Assembly: GCA_037043235.1 (NCBI GenBank)
Contig: JAWRVZ010000276.1
Location: forward strand, 575,719 to 639,718
Length of the DNA stretch: 64,000 nucleotides
Origin: Rhodeus uyekii
Taxonomy: Eukaryota > Chordata > Actinopteri > Cypriniformes > Acheilognathidae
Direction of reading: 5' to 3'
Below the pieces are notes generated by a model. It was given only the letters and a program-made list of their open reading frames with translations. It did no database searches and was not told where the DNA came from. Made by a program: the position numbers and the translations under genes. Shown piece by piece: positions 52,920 to 63,689 of the stretch (positions are counted from its first letter, which is position 1; each line of letters begins with the position of its first letter).

Positions 52920-54440
52920 TCACTGCTGTGGCGGTGGAAATTAGAAGCTTGCTCCTGCGGGAGCGTCACTGCTGCGGCAGTGGAAATTAGAAGCTTGCTC
53001 CTGCGGGAGCGTCACTGCTGCGGCAGTGGAAATTAGAAGCTTGCTCCTGCGGGAGCGTCACTGCTGCGGCAGTGGAAATTAGAGGCTTGCTCCTGCGGGA
53101 GCGTCACTGCTGCGGCAGTGGAAATTAGAGGCTTGCTCCTGCGGGAGCGTCACTGCTGCGGCAGTGGAAATTAGAAGCTTGCTCCTGCGGGAGCGTCACT
53201 GCTGCGGCAGTGGAAATTAGAGGCTTGCTCCTGCGGGAGCGTCACTGCTGCGGCAGTGGAAATTAGAGGCTTGCTCCTGCGGGAGCGTCACTGCTGCGGC
53301 AGTGGATTAGAGGCTTGCTCCTGCGGGAGCGTCACTGCTGCGGCAGTGGAATTAGAAGCTTGCTCCTGCGGGAGCGTCACTGCTGCGGCAGTGGAAATTA
53401 GAGGCTTGCTCCTGCGGGAGCGTCACTGCTGCGGCAGTGGAGGTTTAGAGAGAGCTTGCTCCTGCGGGAGCGTCACTGCTGCGGCAGTGGAAGTTAGAGA
53501 GAGCTGGAAGATAGAGAGAGCTTGCTCCTGCGGGAGCGTCACTGCTGCGGCAGTGGAAGTTAGAGAGAGCTGGAAGATGGAGAGAGCTTGCTCCTGCGGG
53601 AGCGTCATTGCTGCGGCAGTGGAAGTTAGAGAGAGCTGGAAGATAGAGAGAGCTTGCTCCTGCGGGAGCGTCACTGCTGCGGCAGTGGAAATTAGAAGCT
53701 TGCTCCTGCGGGAGCGTCACTGCTGCGGCAGTGGAAGTTAGAGAGAGCTGGAAGATAGAGAGAGCTTACTCCTGCGGGAGCGTCACTGCTGCGGCAGTGG
53801 GAGTTAGAGAGAGCTGGAAGATAGAGAGAGCTTGCTCCTGCGGGAGCGTCACTGCTGCGGCAGTGGAGGTTTAGAGAGAGCTTGCTCCTGCGGGAGCGTC
53901 ACTGCTGCGGCAGTGGAAGTTAGAGAGAGCTGGAAGATAGAGAGAGCTTGCTCCTGCGGGAGCGTCACTGCTGCGGCAGTGGAAATTAGAAGCTTGCTCC
54001 TGCGGGAGCGTCACTGCTGCGGCAGTGGAAGTTAGAGAGAGCTGGAAGATAGAAAGAGCTTGCTCCTGCGGCAGTGGGAGTTCTGTTCAGTGTTGTAGTC
54101 TCTTGAAATTATTTTGGTTACAGACGTCTAAATACACTCAAGAAGTAACAAAATCAATATGTCTTGATTACTTTGGTTACAGACGTCTAAATACACTCAA
54201 GAAATAACAAAATCAGTATGGTTTGTAAAAGCATAAGAAACCTTTCAATTATGAATTGACAGTTGAATTTATATCATATGCAATTAGAAGCTGGCTCCTG
54301 GGGGAGCGTCACTGCTGCGGCAGTGGAAGTTAGCGAGTGCTTGCTCCTGCGGGAGCGTCACTGCTGCGGCAGTGAGAGTTAGAGAGAGCTTGCTCCTGCG
54401 GGAGCGTCACTGCTGCGGCAATGGAAGCAGTGGCCATGAA
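52920..54440 (+). repeat. 46-bp tandem array of dual-hairpin units
   Basis: Roughly 25-30 units of the form CTTGCTCCTGCGGGAGCGT + CACTGCTGCGGCAGTGG + linker. Each unit has two inverted repeats, CTCC-TGCG-GGAG and CACTGC-TGCG-GCAGTG, both with loop TGCG closed by C-G. Linkers differ (AAATTAGAAG, AAGTTAGAGAGAGCTGGAAG), giving two length classes. A non-array interruption lies at about 54080-54280. Confidence 0.93.
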
Positions 54441-55362
54441 GTTGTAAGTGGGGAGGAGCTGATGCTTAACAGAAGACCTTGTTTGAATGTGCGGTCTGTT
54501 TGGTCTGATGTGGCTCTTGAAAGCTTCTGGAGACCAGCGGCGCAATGCTTGTATTTACTGTTGGGAAAGGCCTTTGCACGGCCGTGGTTGCTGCACCTAT
54601 GCGAAAAGGATGGCTGGATGAATGGTCTGTTGGGAATCCGGTTTGGGGTAGCGTAGCTTTAAGAAGTTTGGAACCGGAATTTGTAATGGGGTGGAATCGT
54701 CTATAGAGAGTGGGACGGATGGGAGTTTAGCCTGCGAGTTTCTGAAATGAAAGTAGGCTGAGTGGATGTGATGGTGAGTCATGAGCATCTGAGGTAACCA
54801 AGCCAGTGTGAACGTGGCTTCACTGCTGCGGCAGTGGGAAACTTCCCCCTTTGTTGACTCCTGCGGGAGTGTGGAGGAACATCATTGCTGCGGCAATGGA
54901 GGCGGCAGTGGAATAATTTCCATTTGAACTGAGCTCATGCGGGAGTGTGGAGGTGCATCACTACAGCGGAAAAGGAGAACTTCCTCTGAACTAATCGCGA
55001 GTTGGATGATGGAGATTGTCCATTTCCTCGACTTCTGTTGTCTCTTGTGGCGGTGAAAGCCATTTCTGGAGAGACTGATTTGATCGAATTGCGTCTTCCT
55101 GCTTTGCTACTGTTCGGACGCTCTTGCTTACAGCTCTGCGCTTTGCTCTATTGCTTTTATATTTTATCTCCTAATTTTAACTTCAGCAAATCAGCACAGT
55201 GCTCAAACGACAAATATTGGCACCAACAAAGTTTCTAACTGGAAGAATTGCAACAAAAAAGGGGAATTTTTCTCAAACCAGCCTCCCATTGACGGCAGCC
55301 ATCAGCTTACATTCCGGAGAAGGGAAAACACAGCTGCCTACACTCAAAAGATTAGAAATAAT

Positions 55363-56958
55363 ATGCCTCCTCTGGTTGAAGAATCTACCTGCTGCACAAA
55401 CTGCCACAGACTTCTACAAAGGATTGCAGTTCTTGAAACAAAGCTACTTGTGGGACTACCAAACCAGACAGAACACACAACAGAGCTTCATCATGGACAT
55501 CCTCAGCACACAGCCGGTGAGTCCCATGAATCTAATGCTCCTAAACAGGCCATACTGAGTGCCGAAATTGATCAACATACTAATCGATGGCACAAACAGG
55601 GAGCGAGACCCAAAGGCACTCGAGACATCAGATTGTCACGAGTATCGCATTTTGTAGCGTCCTCCACCCCAAACACTAGCTCCCTACCACCGCCAATACA
55701 TCTGGAGAACAGATTTGAAGTGTTAATGAATGTGAGTGAGGAATCTCCAGACATGATGAATGTGGTTGAGGAATCCCCAAACATGATCGGACACAGATCA
55801 AATCAGCTAGCAGCTAACACCGATGCTAACTGCCGCTCAAGGTGGAGCAGACAGCGACACTCAGCTCTTAGAGCAGCCGAGCCCAGGACTCTGATAGTGG
55901 GTGACTCTATTATCAGAAATATTAGCAGCAGGGATACAACTACATGCTGCCTTCCACAAGCAACAGTTTCTGATGTAAACAGGGAACTTAAGAGCATTCT
56001 GATGAAATATAAAACTGCAAACCGACTAATCATCCATGTGGGAAAGAATGATATTCGGAAGGAGCAGTCAGAACTCCTTAAAAGGGATTTCAATGAACTT
56101 TTTGAAATGCTCAGAAGTCTAAAAGTTCAGTCGTTCATCAGTGGACCACTCCCAGCAAGAGGAACAAATAGATTTACACGTTTGCTTGGGCTTAATACAT
56201 GGCTGCAAAAAACCTGCAACTTAAAGGGACTGAATTTCATCGACAACTTCAATCTGTTCTGGAGTCAGAGACAGTTGTTCACACATGATGGCCTGCACCC
56301 AAACAAACTGGGCTCAAGAGTGCTAAAGGACAATATCTACTTCTCCCTCCATCATCCTTCAGCAGTGTGTGCAAATCCACCTAATCTGAATGGCACAAAC
56401 ACACCTGGACAGAGTACAGCTGACCACAGGACTTCATTTCAGCACCTGAATGGACATGCGGCTGACACATCCCACAAGGACAGCGATAACACCACGCAGC
56501 CACAACAACCACTGTTCACGGACACAATCCTGACTGAGCCCTGCCCAGAGAGCTCACCGATAGACAGTGACGTGTTAGAACTGCTCCAAGTTTCAACAGC
56601 CAAGGACGACTTTCGGGAAAACAGCCAGGACAACATATTACAGCCACCAGTAACACCAGAGCAACAGCCTCTCTCACCGGATACGCTATCCCTCTCCCCA
56701 GCATCCCCACTGCTGTGTTTCTCTGAGAAAATGGAGGAACTGGTGTATGCTGGAACCAAACTCGCCCACTCTTTTGCTGCGAGCCCCCAGACATCAACAA
56801 AAAAGCGGCGAGCTCCACAACCACCAAAGCCTGTGGGCCCAGCTCGACCTCCCATTCCTCCTGCGAGAGCTCTTCGGCCGCTACCACAACGCCAGGGCCC
56901 TCACCATCCTCCATCTGTTCTAGGTGAACCAAAAACAACTGATAAAAGCTCTCAGTGA
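55363..56958 (+). CDS. LINE ORF1: coiled-coil / SGNH esterase protein
   Basis: A 531-residue ORF1 protein, expected to bind element RNA. A CxxC pair at residues 10-14 (CCTNCH) is followed by a short coiled-coil-like segment (LLQRIAVLETKLL). The SGNH/GDSL-type esterase domain spans about 175-335: block I IVGDS (Ser182), block III-like IHVGKND (225-230), block V DGLHPNK (Asp309, His312). So the catalytic Ser, Asp and His are all present. The C-terminus is proline-rich and basic (PPKPVGPARPPIPPARA). ORF1 ends at UGA 56956-56958, in the same frame as ORF2. Esterase-bearing ORF1 is known from CR1/L2 LINEs. Confidence 0.88.
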   Translation: MPPLVEESTCCTNCHRLLQRIAVLETKLLVGLPNQTEHTTELHHGHPQHTAGESHESNAPKQAILSAEIDQHTNRWHKQGARPKGTRDIRLSRVSHFVASSTPNTSSLPPPIHLENRFEVLMNVSEESPDMMNVVEESPNMIGHRSNQLAANTDANCRSRWSRQRHSALRAAEPRTLIVGDSIIRNISSRDTTTCCLPQATVSDVNRELKSILMKYKTANRLIIHVGKNDIRKEQSELLKRDFNELFEMLRSLKVQSFISGPLPARGTNRFTRLLGLNTWLQKTCNLKGLNFIDNFNLFWSQRQLFTHDGLHPNKLGSRVLKDNIYFSLHHPSAVCANPPNLNGTNTPGQSTADHRTSFQHLNGHAADTSHKDSDNTTQPQQPLFTDTILTEPCPESSPIDSDVLELLQVSTAKDDFRENSQDNILQPPVTPEQQPLSPDTLSLSPASPLLCFSEKMEELVYAGTKLAHSFAASPQTSTKKRRAPQPPKPVGPARPPIPPARALRPLPQRQGPHHPPSVLGEPKTTDKSSQ

Positions 56959-59900
56959 TGTGTGTTGGGTCCCCGCTATGATAACAGTGACTTTGTCAAA
57001 TGTTTACAGAACAAGCGGGAACCCAGTGTGCCTGTTGCTTTCGCTATTTCAGTTTTATTACGTGATAGACAGCCAAAGGTCTTCTCAAACCGTTTGGCAA
57101 ACCCACTTAATCTGCTGCATATTGCACGCCAAACTAAGATTACTGTAGAGACAGAAAGTAAGACTGTTAAGTTAGCACTTTTAAACATCCGTTCACTTAA
57201 AAATAAATCACTTCTAGTCAATGATTTAATAACCACAAACAATCTAGATTTTATGCTTCTAAATGAAACATGGCTTGAAGACAGTTGCAGTTCAACAATC
57301 CTGAATGAAACAGCCCCTCCTAACTTTACTTTTATGAGTGTCTGCAGAGCTGTTAGGAGAGGTGGAGGTGAAGCCGCTCTATTTAAAGATGTCTATCAAT
57401 GCAAGCAAGTGTCATTTGGTGATTACTTGTCTTTTGAATATTTGGGTATTGTGTTACAAGGTGCTCCTTGCATTCTACTTTTAGTCATTTACAGGCCTCC
57501 AAAATACTCTCCAGCCTTTGTGGAGGACTTTACAGAACTGTTATCAGCAACTTCCTCAGAGTTTGACTGTTTTGCTATTACTGGGGACTTTAACATCCAC
57601 ATAGAAAATGCAGAATCCAAAATGGCAAAAGAATTTCTAACAGTTTTGAATACTTTTGATCTGACTCAGCATGTACATAGACCCACACACAATCGAGGAC
57701 ATACACTAGATTTAATTATCAGTAAGGGTCTAAACATCTCATCCATTGTCATTAAGGATGTAGCTCTATCAGATCATTTCTGTATTTTCTTTGATATATT
57801 GATCTCTCCGACTGTTGAAGCTAGATCTATCTCGGTCAAAAAGCGATGCTTAAATGAGAATACTAGTGCTCTGTTTATGAAGGCTATATCTTTAACACCA
57901 AGCATATCTGCAGACTCTGTTGATTTTCTTCTTGATTCTTTTAACTCAAAAGTTCAGAATGTTATTGATAACATTGCTCCTGTGAAAGTCAGGAAGAAGA
58001 GTGGCAGACAAAAATCACCCTGGAGGAATTCAACAGCAGTGCAAAATATGAAAAGACAATGCAGAAAAGCTGAGCGCATGTGGCGAAAGACAAATCTTGA
58101 AATCCACTATAACATCTATAAAGATAACCTTCATGCTTTCAATGTGGAACTAGGCAAAGCTAGACAGACCTTCTTCTCAAATATTATAAACAGAAACTTA
58201 AACAACACCCGCACTCTTTTTGCTACTGTAGAGAGACTAACAAATCCCCCAAGTCAGATTCCCAGTGAAATGCTCTCAGACAGCAAATGCTGTGAGTTTG
58301 CTTCCTTCTTCTCTGAGAAAATAAATAATATCAGAAAGGCGATCAGCACATCCTTGAGCTGCACTGGGGTAAAACAGATCAGACCACAACCTCAGAAAGT
58401 AGCTATTATGTCTGTTTTCGAAGCAATTGATGCTAAAATTTTGGAAGAAACAGTACAGCACCTTAAAACATCAACCTGCGCCCTTGACATACTTCCCACA
58501 TCTTTTTTCAAAAGCGTGTTTAACTGTTTAGAACCAGATATCCTAGAAGTGGTAAATGCCTCACTTCTTTCTGGGACTTTTCCAAATTCCCTAAAAACTG
58601 CAGTTGTTAAGCCCCTTCTGAAAAAGAGCAATCTGGACAACATCATATTGAGCAATTACAGACCAATCTCAAATCTACCTTTCATAGGCAAGATCATTGA
58701 AAAAGTTGTTTTCAATCAGCTGAACAAGTTCTTAAGCTTGAATGGATACTTTGACAACTTTCAGTCTGGTTTCCGACCACATCACAGCACAGAGACAGCA
58801 CTCATAAAGATAATAAATGATATTCGTCTTAACACAGATTCAGGTAAATTATCAGTGCTGGTTTTACTCGACCTCAGTGCTGCGTTTGACACCATAGATC
58901 ACAACATTCTCCTTGACAGGCTGGAAAACTGGGTTGGGCTTTCTGAGATGGTTCTTAAATGGTTCAGGTCATACTTAGAAGGGAGAGGTTATTATGTGAG
59001 TATCGGCGACCATAAGTCTGAGTGGACATCCATGACATGCGGAGTCCCTCAAGGTTCAATACTTGCACCCCTCCTGTTCAACTTATATATGCTGCCACTG
59101 AGCCAAATAATGAGAAAGAACCAAATTGCATATCACAGCTATGCAGATGACACCCAGATTTACCTCGCGTTATCACCTAATGATTACAGCCCCATTGACT
59201 CCCTGTTTCAATGCATTGATGAAATTAAAAACTGGATGTGCCTAAACTTCCTTCAGTTAAACAAAGACAAAACTGAAGTCATTGCATTTGGAAACAAAGA
59301 TGAAGTTCTCAAAGTGAACGCATACCTTCACTCTAGGGGTCAAACAACTAAAAATCAGGTCAGGAATCTTGGTGTGATTTTGGAGTCAGACCTGAGTTTC
59401 AGTAGCCATGTAAAAACAATAACTAAATCAGCATATTATCATCTCAAAAATATTGCAAGAATTAGATGCTTTGTCTCCAATCAAGACTTAGAGAAACTTG
59501 TTCATGCTTTCATCACCAGCAGGGTGGATTATTGTAATGGGCTCCTCACCGGCCTTCCCAAAAAGACCATAAGACAGCTGCAGCTCGTACAGAACGCTGC
59601 TGCCAGGATTCTGAGCAGAACCAGAAAATATGAACACATCACACCAGTCCTCAGGTCCTTGCACTGGCTTCCAGTTACATTTAGAATTAATTTTAAAGTA
59701 CTGTTACTTGTTTATAAATCACTCAATGGCCTAGGACCTCAATACATTGCAGATATGCTCATAGAATATAAACCTAACAGATCACTAAGATCATCAGGAT
59801 CAAGTCACTTAGTAATACCCAGGGTTCACTCAAAGCAAGGAGAGTCTGCTTTTAGCTGTTACGCCAGCCGCAGCTGGAACCAGCTTCCAGAAGAGATCAG

Positions 59901-59973
59901 GTGTGCTCCAACAGTAGCCACATTCATATCAAGACTCAAAACACATCTTTTTACCTATGCATTTGCAGATTGA
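56959..59973 (+). CDS. LINE ORF2: AP-type endonuclease and reverse transcriptase
   Basis: About 1004 codons open from just after the ORF1 stop. The endonuclease spans about residues 68-280: LALLNIRSLKNK (Asn), LNETWL (catalytic Glu), YRPPKYSP, TGDFNIH (57580-57600), HTLDLI and LSDHFCI (Asp, His). The RT spans about 530-790: NYRPISNLPFIGKIIEK, FQSGFRPHHSTETALI, LLDLSAAFDTIDH, GVPQGSILAPLLFNLYM, and the catalytic YADD at 59140-59151. The post-RT region has LGVILESDLSF, NAAARILSRTRKYEHI and LHWLP. No AUG precedes the endonuclease Asn motif in this frame; the first lies at LDFM within the domain. Confidence 0.92.
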   Translation, partial: CVLGPRYDNSDFVKCLQNKREPSVPVAFAISVLLRDRQPKVFSNRLANPLNLLHIARQTKITVETESKTVKLALLNIRSLKNKSLLVNDLITTNNLDFMLLNETWLEDSCSSTILNETAPPNFTFMSVCRAVRRGGGEAALFKDVYQCKQVSFGDYLSFEYLGIVLQGAPCILLLVIYRPPKYSPAFVEDFTELLSATSSEFDCFAITGDFNIHIENAESKMAKEFLTVLNTFDLTQHVHRPTHNRGHTLDLIISKGLNISSIVIKDVALSDHFCIFFDILISPTVEARSISVKKRCLNENTSALFMKAISLTPSISADSVDFLLDSFNSKVQNVIDNIAPVKVRKKSGRQKSPWRNSTAVQNMKRQCRKAERMWRKTNLEIHYNIYKDNLHAFNVELGKARQTFFSNIINRNLNNTRTLFATVERLTNPPSQIPSEMLSDSKCCEFASFFSEKINNIRKAISTSLSCTGVKQIRPQPQKVAIMSVFEAIDAKILEETVQHLKTSTCALDILPTSFFKSVFNCLEPDILEVVNASLLSGTFPNSLKTAVVKPLLKKSNLDNIILSNYRPISNLPFIGKIIEKVVFNQLNKFLSLNGYFDNFQSGFRPHHSTETALIKIINDIRLNTDSGKLSVLVLLDLSAAFDTIDHNILLDRLENWVGLSEMVLKWFRSYLEGRGYYVSIGDHKSEWTSMTCGVPQGSILAPLLFNLYMLPLSQIMRKNQIAYHSYADDTQIYLALSPNDYSPIDSLFQCIDEIKNWMCLNFLQLNKDKTEVIAFGNKDEVLKVNAYLHSRGQTTKNQVRNLGVILESDLSFSSHVKTITKSAYYHLKNIARIRCFVSNQDLEKLVHAFITSRVDYCNGLLTGLPKKTIRQLQLVQNAAARILSRTRKYEHITPVLRSLHWLPVTFRINFKVLLLVYKSLNGLGPQYIADMLIEYKPNRSLRSSGSSHLVIPRVHSKQGESAFSCYASRSWNQLPEEIRCAPTVATFISRLKTHLFTYAFAD

Positions 59974-60145
59974 GCACTGTGCTATGTCCGAACTGTTTGC
60001 ATTTTATTTTATATGTATTATCTTTTTATTCTTTTAATCATTTTTAATGTTTTATTTTTATCATTCTTCTTTATGTAAAGCACTTTGAATTACCATTGTG
60101 TATGAAATGTGCTATACAAATAAACTTGCCTTGCCTTGCCTTGAA

Positions 60146-61611
60146 TGTAACTCCTGAAGCTTCCGATGACCTGCGGCCCAGTGCTTGGATCTGCAGGTTT
60201 TGGGACGCGGCATGTGGTGGGGTGATTTAAGTCTTCTGTGAAGAGTGGGTCGGATGGGAGTTTGGCCTGATCTCTTAAATGAAGGTTGGCAACGAAGGAT
60301 TGTTGCTGTTGGAGTAAAAGCCTTACAGTTTGGTCTCTCTTACTTTCGTTGTGCGGCGCTGACGAGTCAGAATATGGACGGATTTGGATTAAGGTTGGAT
60401 GTGATAGAATCAGAGGAAGTGGAATCTATATGGCTCGACCATGGCGTTGAGTGGTTGGACGACATTTGGGTAGAATCCTTGGCGGAGAGTAGGGGTACGG
60501 ATTTCCAACATGATTGATTGTCTGGTGTCTGAGCTGGTGGGTTGCGTTCTTGATATACCTTTGATGAGCAGAGGATTAGGTTTCGGTAGTGAGAAGTAGA
60601 TTTCGCCTAGGTAACCCATGGTGAAGCTGGCTTGGAAGTTCTTGGTGTTATTGGAATGCAATACGAGTCGGTGGTAGTGGGTAGAGACCATGAGGAGCAG
60701 ACCACATGTGGAGTGGAAAGTCTTGAACTTTTCCACTCCACATGTAATCCTCCGAGGGAGTGGTTTGAAGCGAAAGCTTGAAGAATGAACGTCTAGCGTC
60801 GATAAATATCAACTCTGGGTATTGATGTACTGGTTGGGAATAGGTCCACCTCTGGTGGCAGCAGCCTTAACTTCAGTTGGGATTTGCGTTCAACTGTTGT
60901 TGGCGACAGAGGTGGTTCTTAGCAGCAGTGTTTGTGGAATGGCATAGCAGAGAATGGGATGAAAGGAGAATTAGCATGGTGGAGAGAATTAGGTGGGAAA
61001 GGCCAGGGGCGAAGCCACTTGCGGAGGCAGCCTCACGCTAGGATCGGAAGGCCGGGCTGCAGGCCTAACGTAGGGGAAAGGTTAGGTACGTGCTGCCGTT
61101 GCTAACCCTGCACCGCTGGCGGAGGCAAGCTCGCACTTAAAGGGCGGCGTTTGTCGCTAGGTGCTGGCATGTGAGGTGCAGTGCTGGAAAGCTGCAGTGC
61201 TGCTGCGTCTTAACGCTTGGAAATCTGGTTTTGCAAGGGAGAGATATGAAGATTTAAGGAACGTACATTTGAGACATTTTGAAGGTAGAGTTGATTTGGA
61301 GATGGTACAGCTGACTGGAGCGAGACCTATTCTAGTTAATTTGCTTTGGTCGTCCTCCTTTACTATTGATACGAGTGCTGAGGTGTCGTAGGAAGTTGGG
61401 CAAGAAGGAGGATGTCTTGATGGTGGAGGTGAAGGCAAGCCTCGGCGTCATAGGGTGCGACAACGGAGCGGAAGAGCTGGCGACCGCGTGGTGTTGTTGG
61501 AGGCTCGGTTGCAGTGTTTGTTGAGTGCATGAGCTCCTTTCGACAGTGGGATACAGTGAAGGAACTTGAGAGGAAGAGTTTATCGTGAAACTGGTACATC
61601 TCAATCTTGGA
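60146..61611 (+). repeat. Non-coding body of the plus-strand long unit
   Basis: Part matches in reverse complement 29560-30000 (for example the CATTCCACAAACAC phrase and the GCCTCACGCTAG stretch). A GGGTCGGATGGGAGTTTGGCC phrase at 60247 repeats 54716, so part of the body is duplicated on both sides of the LINE. A hairpin with about 17-bp arms lies at 60704-60745. Short open frames (up to 108 codons) show no recognisable domain. Confidence 0.6.
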
Positions 61612-62300
61612 CAGGGGTGGCCAACCTGTTCAGCATGACCCTCGAAATAAGCTCATGGCTGCGGAGAGCCGCATGACAGACTGTTAAATTCGCATTTGTT
61701 GATGGGGTTTTTGACATTAGAAAGGTCTCGCACATATATCGCGCATTTTTTACATATGGCACCCCACGAGCTATACAGGCATGCAGAGACAATGCGTCTG
61801 TGAATTATATATGCGGGAAAACGATATATCATCTCATTGACGGTGACAGGAAGTATAAAAGTAAGCAGCCTTGGTAATGTAGTGATCGGTTGGAAAACGT
61901 CTCCGGTTACTGTCGTAACCTCTGTAATTTTAATCATATTCCGTTTAGAGAAGTATGAAGGAAATGCTATTTAAGATATTTATACCGTCTGGCAGCCGGA
62001 TCTGCATCGCGCTACGATTGGCCAGTTGTCAACTGCTGTTATCCATAAATTTTCAGAAATGACGTGAAGGGGAGGAGTTCCCAAATGCATTTCATTAACA
62101 TCTCGTTCCTACTCTCGAAAGGGAACGCGCTTCTGCGCGCCTCTATTTGAATTCGGTAAAACATCGTGTCCACGTGAGCGGCGGCTGATCTTGGCAGGAT
62201 ACATGTAAATTTATGTTTTTGTAGACAAAAAGGTCTCAGCGGGCCGGATGAGAGCCGCGAAAGGGCAGTCAAAGAGCCGCATGCGGGTTGGCCGCCCCTG
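61612..62300. mobile_element. hAT-type non-autonomous element
   Basis: Ends CAGGGGTGGCCAACC and GGGTTGGCCGCCCCTG; a perfect 8-bp duplication ATCTTGGA lies on both sides (61604-61611 and 62301-62308). 689 bp, no transposase. The minus-strand sibling of the host repeat lacks it, near 29560. Confidence 0.92.
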
Positions 62301-62919
62301 ATCTTGGACAATGTGGCGAAAGGCGGGGCATCACATGATCGCCTGCTAAATTTGAACACATTGGCTGGCGCTGGGCCAGAGAAAGCGCTCAAAGCTTGTT
62401 GCTGTTCAGTGTTTCAATCTCTTGAATTATTTTGGTTACAGACGTCTAAATAGATGCGAGAAACAACAACAAAAACAATCAATATGATAATATTGACAGT
62501 TGAATTTATATCAGATGCATGTTGCATATTTAATTTCAAAACAAACTTACCTGTTGGAAATCGAAATATCAAAGTTTATGAAAGTTCACAAACTTATTGG
62601 TTTTGAATAAACCCTGAGCAGGGGTTCATCCAAATATCATAGACTTATAAAGCTTATCATGGACTTAAAGGATTGAAACAGTGAAGGCAAAGAATTACTT
62701 TGAAAATAGAAAGTGCATATGGTTTCTTTTCAGCGAGTCCACTTAATAGCCGATTAATTTGAAACAACAAGGCAGCGTTGGCAATAAGTGCTTGATTCTT
62801 GTGTGGGCGGCTGAGCGCGCGATCTAAAGTGGCGCGTGCGATCGGACTGTACTGCGCGCGATCTGGCTTCGGTGCGCGCTACTGCTTGAGTTGCGAGGAA
62901 GCAGCGCGTTACTTTAGAA

Positions 62920-63265
62920 CAGTGGTTCCCAACCGGTGTGCCGCGGCACTAAGGGGTGCCGTGAGATCTTTTGAGGGTGCCGCCAAAATTTCGGAGAAAA
63001 AAAAAAAAAAAATCGCACTAATGTCACTCTCTCTTGGCGGGAGAGGGAGGGGACTACCGGGATAGCGGATATAGCGGAGATAACCCCCCCCCCCCGTCAA
63101 CAATCGCGCGAGGTCTCTCACCCCCCCCCCCCCCCCCCCCCCGTCAACAATCGCGCTCGCGCGAGGTCTCTCTCTATTAAAATATCTATTTCCTTATAAG
63201 GGTGCCGGGAACTTTTGAAAGGCTTTCAAAGGGTGCCTCGAACGAGAAAAGGTTGGGAACCACTG
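62920..63265. mobile_element. hAT-type MITE
   Basis: Ends CAGTGGTTCCCAACC and GGTTGGGAACCACTG, perfect 8-bp duplication CTTTAGAA (62912-62919 and 63266-63273). The interior has a duplicated CCCCCGTCAACAATCGCG block with long C runs. The minus-strand sibling (about 28185) shows the empty site. Confidence 0.93.
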
Positions 63266-63689
63266 CTTTAGAACAATCACATCTCAGACGTGGGTTCCCC
63301 GGAACAGTAGTATTGAGAGGGCACAACTGCTCGTGATTTAGCGGTGCAGAAATAAAAGCGCCGGGAAGGATTACAGCTGCTCTTGTTTGTGTGAGCTGAC
63401 GGGCAGAGAGAGTGTGAGCTGAAGCTGAAGCGCGGTCTGCTGAGGCTCGCGGCAGCGGCGGCGGCCTGGCTAGCAGGAAGAAAGCGGCATTGCCTGAGAG
63501 TCGAGCTTGTAGCTTGACCAGCTTTATCGTCCTTTCTCAATGGCAGGAGCGATTAAAAGCCGATGTAGAGCTGCTGGATACGGATGTTTACTTGGTGGCG
63601 AGAACGGCCTCAAGTCTTACTGTGCGTTGCTTGTTGTTGCTTAGGACCCGTTTGTTTGGTCTGGCACCCGTGATGTATTGCTGAGGGTG

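Larger units (their letters stand above)
55000..60145 (+). mobile_element. Nearly intact L2/CR1-like LINE
   Basis: It has a 5' leader, ORF1 (55363-56958), ORF2 (56959-59973), a 170-bp 3' UTR with the phrase GTATGAAATGTGCTATACAAATAAAC, and a (TTGCC)n tail ending near 60145. Both ORFs are open to the end. The 5' boundary is approximate. It is inserted within the large repeat element and differs from the older L2-like copy at 19812-24985. Confidence 0.85.

Noticed and set aside
52113..53036. Open frames of 126-267 codons on both strands as genes
   Set aside because: They arise from the 54-bp unit length; both strands are open and no start context or domain is seen.
52920..54440. CRISPR array
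   Set aside because: Units repeat entirely, with no unique spacers, and the context is a eukaryotic repeat element.
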